A stretch of 36,924 bases of DNA from Azonexus sp. (lineage in GTDB: Bacteria; Pseudomonadota; Gammaproteobacteria; Burkholderiales; Rhodocyclaceae): assembly GCA_031274715.1 (NCBI GenBank), contig JAISPT010000042.1, positions 1 to 36,924 on the forward strand, written 5' to 3'. Position numbers and translations under genes: made by a program. This document shows, piece after piece, positions 1 through 6,487 of the stretch. Positions within the stretch are counted from its first letter, which is position 1. Each line of letters opens with the position of its first letter. The notes under the pieces are model-generated. The model saw only the letters and a list, made by a program, of their open reading frames with translations, did no database searches and was not told the DNA's origin.

Positions 1-173
1 GAACCCCGTGCCATTAAACGACGACCTAAAAACCATTCTCTGCTGACCACACCTCGTCCCTTCGCTCGCCAACTCATCCTCATGGCAAGCAAGACAATGG
101 CTTAAGGTAGCGCCATGGGAGTCCGACCCTTTATCGCTTGTTGACTTGGATAACAGTATCTACGCTTGCTCTC

Positions 174-187
174 GCATGGATCCATGC
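174..187. repeat. 14-bp perfect palindrome downstream of the RHS locus
   Basis: GCATGGATCCATGC is a perfect palindrome 13 bases past the stop of the last gene of the RHS locus (minus strand). No T-run follows, so it is not a classical terminator. It may be a weak transcript-end hairpin or chance. The rest of 1-199 shows no convincing coding frame to me. Confidence 0.3.
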
Positions 188-199
188 CCGAGAATCGCA

Positions 200-511
200 T
201 CATTGCCCCGCCTGTTGTTCATCTGTGCCATCTTGAATCCTGATGAAAAATCGAAATGAGAAATAGTACACAAGGAAAACAACAAACAGCGTGGCGGGTA
301 TTAACCAAGCCGACCCAGGCTGGAATAAAAATGCCGGATAGAAAAAAAACACAAGCAATGGAACTGTTACAGCCTTGGCAATTCCGAACACATATATTGT
401 TGCCTTGCATGAATCACATATGATTATTTTCGGTTTGTTTAAAAATATCTGATACTTGCCTGAACATATCCGCCACCAGCTAATCATGTGATCACACCTA
501 GGACACTTCAT
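200..511 (-). CDS. Small zinc-ribbon, two-TM membrane protein; candidate RHS-tip immunity protein
   Basis: This 103-aa protein is not one I recognise by name. It starts with a zinc-ribbon-like motif (CPRC at residues 3-6, CDSC at 32-35). Two hydrophobic segments follow, roughly residues 41-62 and 68-88, each long enough to cross the membrane, and the tail is short and charged. I chose the start at 511 because the first cysteine pair follows at once; an in-frame start at 541 would overlap the upstream gene by 16 bases. Only 14 bases separate it from the stop of the RHS core/tip gene. The stretch is clearly more AT-rich than the RHS core. By analogy with polymorphic toxin loci, where the gene after the variable tip is usually its immunity gene, I infer an immunity role; no sequence motif proves this. 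Confidence 0.6.
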   Translation of the reverse strand: MKCPRCDHMISWWRICSGKYQIFLNKPKIIICDSCKATIYVFGIAKAVTVPLLVFFFYPAFLFQPGSAWLIPATLFVVFLVYYFSFRFFIRIQDGTDEQQAGQ

Positions 512-525
512 GTTGAGAGCCATTT

Positions 526-2076
526 CTATTTTGCATTGCAACAGGACGCTTGGTCACACACTATAGCCTTAACTAAAAAACATCCACCTCCTACAGCAAT
601 GCTTGCAATCACGTTCTTTGTGAGAAACGCAGTTCCAATACTTGCACCAGTACAAATAAACTGATACTTAATATTGCAGTTGATGTTGCATCTAGTACGT
701 GCGCTCTGATAGGTTGGTTGCCCGCCGCAACTAGAGGGATTTTCTGGGTCACAATATATAGGAAGCGGTGGTAGATTGACTTCATCCCAATCAAGTCCTT
801 GTAAGTCTTTCCTCGAAACCGGATTCCCCCCGACATATGTGTAGGTATTGATGCCGCCAGCCAATCCGATGGGATCACTTTGGAGGTATCTGCCGGTGAG
901 CGGATCGTAGTCGCGGAAGTAGTTGTAGTGGGTGTTGGTTTCCCTATCGAAGTACTGCCCCGGGAACCTGAGGTTGAGGGTGAAGAGGATGCCATCCCCA
1001 TCCGGGTCCTCCTCCACCGGGCTGTTGCCAAAGGGTTCGGTCAGCGGCCCATTGCGCCAGACGATCTTGCCTTGTTCGTCAGTGACCAGGCGCGGGGTGT
1101 CCAGGTGATCGCTGTGCAGGTAGTAGATCTGGGTCGTTTGGGCGTTGCTCCCAACCGTGATGGAAACCGGGGCCGAGGTGGTGGTCAGGCCGTGGTTGTC
1201 CGTGGCGATCGCGGTCAGGGTATGACTGCCCGCCGGCAGGTTGTTCCAGGTGACGGTGTACGGGGCTTGGGGGGCGGTGCCGATCAGGGTGCCGTTCTGG
1301 TAGAAGGCGACTTGGGCGATCGTGCCGTCGCTGTCGGCTGCATTGGCACTCAGGACGAGGTTGCTGCCCGTTTGGTGTTGGGTATTGGCCGCCGGGGCGG
1401 TGAGACTGACCGTGGGCGGGGTGCCGACGGTGATGTGGATGGGGGCCGAGGTGGTCGTGGCATTCCGATCATCGTAGGCTTTGGCCGTCACCGTGTAGGC
1501 GCCGGCCGCCACATTGTTCCAGGCAATGAGGTAAGGGGCCGCGGTACCGGTGCCGATCCGGGTCGCCCCATTGTAGAACTCGACCTTGCTGATGCTGCCG
1601 CCATCGCTGGCCGCCGCGTCGGCGACCAGGGTCATGTTGGCCGGCGCCGTATAGTTGGCGCCCGTGGCTGGCTTCGTGATGCTCACCGTCGGCGGGGCAT
1701 TTTGATTCTGGCTCACCGTGATGATTACCGCCGATGAAACCGTGGTCGCATTCTGATCATCGTAGGCTTTGGCCGTCACCGTGTAGGTGCCGGCCGCCAC
1801 ATTGTTCCAGGCAATGAGGTAAGGGGCCGCGGTCCCGGTGCCGATCCGGGTCGCCCCGTTGTAGAACTCGACCTTGCTGATGTTGCCGCCATCGCTGGCC
1901 GCCGCGTCGGCGACCAGGGTCATGTTGGCCGGCGCCGTATAGGTGGCGCCCGTGACTGGTTTCGTGATGCTCACCGTCGGCGGGGCGTTGGTCTGGGCAT
2001 TGGCCTGGGTGGTCAGGGCCAGCCCAAGGGCCAGCAGACCGATGAGGCGGCGGAGGATGGGAAGGTGTTGTGTCAT
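526..2076 (-). CDS. Secreted Ig-like/RHS-core protein with variable Cys-rich tip (C-terminal half of a split RHS protein)
   Basis: The protein is about 516 aa. It opens with a clean signal peptide (LLALGLALTTQANA). Three Ig-like domains of about 95 residues follow (PPTVSITKP starts the first two); domains 1 and 2 are nearly identical, the third has diverged. Next comes the conserved RHS core: YYLHSDHLDTPRLVTD, then RFPGQYFDRETNTHYNYFRD, RYLQSDPIGLAGG and NTYTYVGGNPVSRKDLQGLD. The usual DPxGL motif at the core end reads DLQGL here. After it lies a tip of about 87 residues with nine cysteines and one hydrophobic stretch, unlike any toxin fold I can name. An ATG at 2094 overlaps the upstream stop (ATGA). 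The ATG at 2076 has a GGGG run upstream and gives the better signal peptide, so I use it. The core is the piece missing from the upstream RHS gene. Probable role: surface-exposed or exported polymorphic toxin component. Confidence 0.8.
   Translation of the reverse strand: MTQHLPILRRLIGLLALGLALTTQANAQTNAPPTVSITKPVTGATYTAPANMTLVADAAASDGGNISKVEFYNGATRIGTGTAAPYLIAWNNVAAGTYTVTAKAYDDQNATTVSSAVIITVSQNQNAPPTVSITKPATGANYTAPANMTLVADAAASDGGSISKVEFYNGATRIGTGTAAPYLIAWNNVAAGAYTVTAKAYDDRNATTTSAPIHITVGTPPTVSLTAPAANTQHQTGSNLVLSANAADSDGTIAQVAFYQNGTLIGTAPQAPYTVTWNNLPAGSHTLTAIATDNHGLTTTSAPVSITVGSNAQTTQIYYLHSDHLDTPRLVTDEQGKIVWRNGPLTEPFGNSPVEEDPDGDGILFTLNLRFPGQYFDRETNTHYNYFRDYDPLTGRYLQSDPIGLAGGINTYTYVGGNPVSRKDLQGLDWDEVNLPPLPIYCDPENPSSCGGQPTYQSARTRCNINCNIKYQFICTGASIGTAFLTKNVIASIAVGGGCFLVKAIVCDQASCCNAK
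1454..1986. repeat. Tandem 288-bp repeat encoding two Ig-like domains
   Basis: Two copies, 1454-1698 and 1742-1986, lie exactly 288 bp (96 codons) apart and are nearly identical in DNA. They encode Ig-like domains 2 and 1 of the minus-strand RHS-core protein. The close identity suggests recent duplication or gene conversion. The third Ig domain (about 1150-1430) is diverged. Confidence 0.8.
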
Positions 2077-2090
2077 GTTGTTGTCCCCGC

Positions 2091-5000
2091 TCATTGGATG
2101 ATGGCGACGGGGGTGTCGTCGAGCCAGATGATGTCTCGCGTCGTGGGCCCGTTGCTTTCGCCAATGAGGCGCCCGACCAGGTCGTAGTGGTAGACGGTGT
2201 CGCTGAGGGTGGCGCTGCCTTGGACGAGGGTCTTTCTGACCCGTTGGCCCAGCGCGTTGACCTGGTAGTGGGCGGTGCCGGCCACGCTGACGGCTTTGAT
2301 CAGCCGGCCGCGAGCGTCGTAGGTGTAGGTGGCGGTGGCGTCTTGGGTACGGTTGCCCGCTTGGTCGTGGGCAAAGCTCTGGCTCGGGTTGCTGAGACTG
2401 TTGAGCCGGTTGCTGGTGGCGGCGATGCTGACGGTCCGGGTGTTGCCGCCAGCGCTTTGCTGGGTGCGGTTGCCGTTGGCGTCGTAGGCGTAGCCGTAAC
2501 TGGTGTTGGGCAGGCTGGCGCCGGTCAGCCGGTCCAGGTTGTCGTAGCCGTAGGCGGCGCTGTGGGCGGCGTTGCCGGTGTCCATTTGGCCGATGATTCG
2601 GTTGGCGGCGTCGTGGCTGAGTTGCCAGGTGGTGTCGCCCAGGGTGACGCTGTTGGTCCGCCCATCGAGGTCGCTGTTGCGGGTGTGGTGTTTGCCGGCG
2701 CCGTCGGTGTAGCGCTTGAGCCCACCGAAGGGGTGGTAGGCAATGGCGCTGATCAGGGTTTTGGTTTGGCCGTTGTCGGTGAGGTCGATTTGGGTGATTT
2801 GACCGGCACCGTTGCGGGTGGCTTGGAGTTGCCGGCCGCTGGGCAGGGTCATGGCACTCAGTTGGCCGTTGTCGTAGGTGTAGGCGGTGGTGTGCGTGAG
2901 GCTGCCCAGGGTTTGGGTTTGTTGGGTGATCCGGCCTTGCGGGTCGTAGGTGGTTTGGAGGCGGCTGGTCACGGTGTTGCCGGTGCGTTCTTCAATCTGG
3001 GTCAGCCGGCCTTTGCCGTTGCTTCCTTGGTCCCAGCTGAGATCAATACTGCTGCCGTCGGCGTGGACGATCTTGGTCGGCCGGTTGAGGGCATCGTAGG
3101 TGGTGGCGGTGGTTTGGCCTTTGGCGTCGGTGCGGCTGGTTTCGTTGCCGGCGGCGTCGTGGTTGCGGCTGGTCAGGCCGGTGTCCGGGGAGGTTTGGGC
3201 GGTGGCGTTGCCCAGGCCGTCCAGGGTGTAGGTGGTGACGAGGTTGCGTGGATCGGTGACGGTTATGAGTTGGTCTCGTCCGTCGTAGCCGTAGGTGGTT
3301 TGTCCTTGGCCCGGGTCGGTGATTTTGATGAGCCGGTTGAGGGCGTCGTAGTGGCTGACGGTGCTGTGGTTGAGCGGGTCGGTGACTTTGGTCCGGTTGC
3401 CACCCGCGTCGTATTGGTAGGTGGTGGTTTGTCCTTGGCCGCCGATGTCTTGGGCGAGCCGGTTGAGGGCGTCATAGATGCGGCTGCGGGTGCGGGCGAG
3501 TTGGCCGGCCGGGTCTTGAATGTCTTCTTTGATGCGGTTGCCGATGGCGTCCAGGGTGTAGGTGATGTGGTTGCCGAGGGCGTCGCCAATGCCGATCAGG
3601 CGGTGGGCTGCGTCGTAGGTGTAGGCGGTATGGCTGCCGTCGGGGAGGGTGACTTGGGTGAGTTGGCCGGCCGGGTCGTAGGTGTAGGTGGTGGTTTCAT
3701 CGCCGATGCTGCGGCTGGTCAGGCGTTGGCGCAGGTCGTAGGTGAGCGTGGTGGTGACGCCGTTGGGGTCGGTGAGGGTCAGCGGGTTGCCGTTGCCGTC
3801 GTAGGCGGTGATGGCGGTGACGTGGCCCAGCGCGTTGGTGACGGTGGCGATGTTGCCGCGCTTGCCCAGGTCGGGGTCGGTGGCGGGGTAGTAGGTAGTG
3901 GTGGTGATGTCTGCGACGTCGGTGCGCGGGCCGTTGGCGGTCAGAATTTGGCCGTCGGCATTGTAGGTGTAGGTCCAGGTGCGCGGGGTGCCGGTCGGGT
4001 TGGCAGCAAGGCCTTGGCTGCCGTTGGCATCCAGGGTGGCTTGTTCGGTTTGGCTGCAGATGACGCCGATCGGCCGGGTGCCGCCGTCGAGGCTGGGGAC
4101 GGTGGCGGTTGGCGGGGCGCAGTAGGTGTTGTTGTCGCCGTTGATGGTCCAGGTGGTGAGTTTTTTGGGTTCGGCAATCTTGGTCGGTTGGCGCCAATAG
4201 TTGTGCCATTGGGTGCTGATGGTGCGGGCTTCGGGTTTGCCAGAGGCTTCGACTCGTTTGGTTTCGAGGTTGCGCGACTGATCGTAGGTGTAGGTGGTCA
4301 CATTGCCGTTGAAGTCGGTGCGGCTGACGACGTTGCCGTTGTTGTCGTGGGTCTGTGCCGTGCTGGCCGGGCCGCAACCGGAGCCGCCCGGTTGGCTGGC
4401 TCCCGTATTCCTGGCGACGTCGAGGATCGTTTGGAAAGAATAGGTGCGCTGTGTGCCCAACGGGTCGGTGACGGTGGTTTGGTTGCTGCCGAAGGTGAGT
4501 TGGTAGCGGTTGGTGTGGGTGCCGACCGCCGGGAAGACTTCGTGAATGGCTCGGCCTTGGGCGTCGTAGGTGTAGGTGACGTAGCGCACTCCGTTCTCGT
4601 CGGTGATGCCGGTAAGTGCGTTGGGCAGATTGGCGCCACTGGTGTAGGCACTTTCTGCGTAGTGGTAGGTCTTGGTGGCGCCGTCCGGGTAGGTCACTGT
4701 GGCGAGGTTGCCGTTGGCGTCGTAGCCGTAGCGGGTGATTTGTCCGGCGGGATCGGTCAGTTGGGCGATGCGTTTGTCGGTGTCGTAGGCGAATTGGAGG
4801 GTGCGACCCAGCGCGTCGCTGACTTGGATGAGTTGGCCGGCCGGCAGGATGGCCGTCGTCGCGTTGCCCGAGGCGTCCAGGAGGTAGCTTCCCAGGCCGC
4901 TCGCCGTTCCGTTGGTGCCGTCGCTGTAGGCCAGGGTCGAGGTCCGGCCTTGTCGGTCGGTGAGGGTCAGGAGTTTGCCGGTGGCGTCGTAGCGTTCGAT

Positions 5001-5807
5001 GCGGCCGTCGCGCAGATCGAGCCGGTAGGCACCACCGTTCGCGGTATCGATACTGAGCCGGTCGGTGACGTCGGCGTCCGGCACATAGGCGCCATTGGTC
5101 AGGACGTATTGGTAGGTCTTGCCGTCCGGCCGGTGGGCCCAGATGTTGGCTTGGTTCGGGCTGCCGTCAAAGCCTAGCTTCTGGCCATATGCTCCTCGCC
5201 AACGGGCACCCAGGGTTCCACTCACTACCAGGGGATTGCTGTTGTAGGTTCGGGTGAAATGTAGATTGCTCTGCCCTCTTCCGCCGAGGTCTTGTTCTAC
5301 CAGCCATTTGTTGCCGGTGCCGATCGTGATTGGGTTCGGCGTCGTTTGGCAGTCGGAGGGTGGGCCGTTTTCTTTCGGGTTGGCAGGGGGTTCGGGCGGA
5401 GGGACAAGACCACGACAATTGAGTGTTGGTATCCTAAAATCATAACCGTCAGGACAAACACCATAGAGAGAAGTTCCCCAATAAACTCCCGCGCTGCACT
5501 TCAACGGAGAAAATGTCGGGTCTGGAAATGCGGAAACCTTTTGCATTTCCTGATTAGTAGGGCAATTCGATTGCGATATCGACCACCATGCAGAACAACC
5601 GGCAGAAACAGAACTGTATGGGCCTGATGCAACAGGGTGGCAAGTACCAGGGCCAGTACCGGGGACCATAAATTTGGCTGGAACATAATAGTATTCATCG
5701 TCGGCAGCATGAGTTAAACCGGTCAAGAAAAAAGCAGCCAGAACGCCAGCAAGCAATCGATTCAATTGATTTCTCATATGTCCATCATTATTTATTGTTT
5801 GCTTCAT
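2091..5807 (-). CDS. Large secreted RHS/YD-repeat protein lacking the RHS core (N-terminal half of a split RHS protein)
   Basis: About 1238 aa. A signal peptide (RLLAGVLAAFFLTGLTHA) is followed by a DUF6531-like region with HFTRTYNSNP, then many YD repeats of the type YDANGNLATVTYPDG and YDALNRLIKITDP. Such repeats build a hollow beta-barrel shell in RHS/Tc-toxin proteins. The protein stops at WLDDTPVAIIQ. In an intact RHS protein this point runs directly into the YYxHxDHLxTPR core, which here begins the RHS segment of the next gene. Stop and next start overlap as ATGA. I chose the ATG at 5807 because GGTGGA precedes it at good spacing. Alternatives are 5777 (shortest signal peptide) and 5852 (overlaps a 29-codon ORF). 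It is GC-rich and repetitive, so assembly error at the split should be kept in mind. Confidence 0.85.
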   Translation of the reverse strand: MKQTINNDGHMRNQLNRLLAGVLAAFFLTGLTHAADDEYYYVPAKFMVPGTGPGTCHPVASGPYSSVSAGCSAWWSISQSNCPTNQEMQKVSAFPDPTFSPLKCSAGVYWGTSLYGVCPDGYDFRIPTLNCRGLVPPPEPPANPKENGPPSDCQTTPNPITIGTGNKWLVEQDLGGRGQSNLHFTRTYNSNPLVVSGTLGARWRGAYGQKLGFDGSPNQANIWAHRPDGKTYQYVLTNGAYVPDADVTDRLSIDTANGGAYRLDLRDGRIERYDATGKLLTLTDRQGRTSTLAYSDGTNGTASGLGSYLLDASGNATTAILPAGQLIQVSDALGRTLQFAYDTDKRIAQLTDPAGQITRYGYDANGNLATVTYPDGATKTYHYAESAYTSGANLPNALTGITDENGVRYVTYTYDAQGRAIHEVFPAVGTHTNRYQLTFGSNQTTVTDPLGTQRTYSFQTILDVARNTGASQPGGSGCGPASTAQTHDNNGNVVSRTDFNGNVTTYTYDQSRNLETKRVEASGKPEARTISTQWHNYWRQPTKIAEPKKLTTWTINGDNNTYCAPPTATVPSLDGGTRPIGVICSQTEQATLDANGSQGLAANPTGTPRTWTYTYNADGQILTANGPRTDVADITTTTYYPATDPDLGKRGNIATVTNALGHVTAITAYDGNGNPLTLTDPNGVTTTLTYDLRQRLTSRSIGDETTTYTYDPAGQLTQVTLPDGSHTAYTYDAAHRLIGIGDALGNHITYTLDAIGNRIKEDIQDPAGQLARTRSRIYDALNRLAQDIGGQGQTTTYQYDAGGNRTKVTDPLNHSTVSHYDALNRLIKITDPGQGQTTYGYDGRDQLITVTDPRNLVTTYTLDGLGNATAQTSPDTGLTSRNHDAAGNETSRTDAKGQTTATTYDALNRPTKIVHADGSSIDLSWDQGSNGKGRLTQIEERTGNTVTSRLQTTYDPQGRITQQTQTLGSLTHTTAYTYDNGQLSAMTLPSGRQLQATRNGAGQITQIDLTDNGQTKTLISAIAYHPFGGLKRYTDGAGKHHTRNSDLDGRTNSVTLGDTTWQLSHDAANRIIGQMDTGNAAHSAAYGYDNLDRLTGASLPNTSYGYAYDANGNRTQQSAGGNTRTVSIAATSNRLNSLSNPSQSFAHDQAGNRTQDATATYTYDARGRLIKAVSVAGTAHYQVNALGQRVRKTLVQGSATLSDTVYHYDLVGRLIGESNGPTTRDIIWLDDTPVAIIQ

Positions 5808-5848
5808 GAATTCCACCGGCAATACGCCGATAATATTACGCAGCAGTT

Positions 5849-5938
5849 TCATGAGTGATCTTTCGTAGCTGTGAAAACATTAATGGCGGCCCAGGTTCCC
5901 AGTGCGCCGAATCGTGCGGTAAATGCAATCCACTTCAT
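5849..5938 (-). CDS. Possible 29-aa leader ORF upstream of the RHS gene
   Basis: A short frame begins ATG at 5938 (MKWIAFTARFGALGTW...). It ends with a TGA that overlaps the earliest possible start of the RHS gene (ATGA at 5849-5852). It has a hydrophobic middle and a weak purine run (GAAGAA) upstream. It could be a translational leader, a gene remnant or chance. If real, the RHS protein would probably start at 5852. Confidence 0.25.
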   Translation of the reverse strand: MKWIAFTARFGALGTWAAINVFTATKDHS

Positions 5939-6152
5939 CGTTATTCTTCAGCACAGAAAAAAATTCGCAGCAGCATATCCCATGAACATGGTTCGTGCAA
6001 CATCCCAACACTATGAGACCCAATTGATTTGTACCGGCTTGTCGGTGTAGTCGTTCATGCCAACCGCCAGGCTGGCCCGGCGATTTCTATCGAAGGTGCT
6101 GGCGGTCATCACGGCGATTGTCCTCGCTGACGCACAGCGCCTGCTGCTACGC
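5939..6152. other. Non-coding stretch upstream of the RHS locus
   Basis: Together with the flanking MITE and terminator this belongs to a gene-poor interval of about 680 bases between the RHS gene and icmF. I see no convincing coding frame or clear promoter here. The RHS promoter must lie in this stretch or in the adjacent repeat element. Confidence 0.4.
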
Positions 6153-6378
6153 TTAGAGCAGTTTTTGCTCACATACTTACAATTTTTCCGTGCAAGCGCC
6201 CAAACGAGGCCGCAGCCCCCTCGTCATTCCCACTCGTTTTTGGCGGGAATCCAGTGGTTCACCGCCCCGTGCGGGCGGAGCATGACCACGGTGGGAAAAG
6301 CAAAGACGCTGGATTCCCGCCAGAAACACGCGGGAATGACGGAACTAGAACAGTAAGCACATGAATAAACCGCTTTAG
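6153..6378. mobile_element. MITE-like palindromic element, copy 1
   Basis: The ends form imperfect inverted repeats of about 25 bases: TTAGAGCAGTTTTTGCTCAC on the left and, on the opposite strand at the right, CTAAAGCGGTTTATTCATGT. Inside, at 6223-6340, GTCATTCCC...GGCGGGAATCCAG is mirrored by CTGGATTCCCGCC...GCGGGAATGAC. A second copy lies at 34934-35141. The inner ATTCCC/GGGAAT units resemble neisserial dRS3-type repeats. No transposase is encoded, so it would be mobilised in trans. An open frame at 6057-6356 runs through it and is not a gene. Confidence 0.7.
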
Positions 6379-6403
6379 CAGCAGTAACCTACGCCGCAGC
6401 AAT

Positions 6404-6431
6404 GAAAACGGCGGGGACCATGCCCCGCCGT
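6404..6431 (-). terminator. Rho-independent terminator of icmF
   Basis: Read on the minus strand, an 8-bp GC stem (CGGCGGGG paired with CCCCGCCG, 6-base loop) is followed by TTTT. It sits 57 bases beyond the icmF stop codon and is the natural end of that transcript. Confidence 0.75.
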
Positions 6432-6487
6432 CGTTATGGCCTGCACCCATGAGGGTGCCGCTTGCTGTTCTCCTTCTATGGCATTCC

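Noticed and set aside
1..199. End of a transposase gene at the left edge
   Set aside because: Some frames look faintly protein-like, but none has a recognisable transposase motif, so I make no call.
2085..2100. Programmed frameshift fusing the two RHS genes
   Set aside because: There is no slippery heptamer at the overlap, and the second frame begins with its own signal peptide, which argues for separate initiation.
2070..5177. Very long plus-strand open frame (about 1035 codons) opposite the RHS gene
   Set aside because: It is the mirror of the GC-rich YD repeats, rich in Val/Gly/Asp with no domain pattern; the minus-strand RHS frame explains it.
6057..6356. 99-codon plus-strand frame near the RHS locus
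   Set aside because: It runs through MITE copy 1 and has no protein-like conservation pattern or ribosome site.
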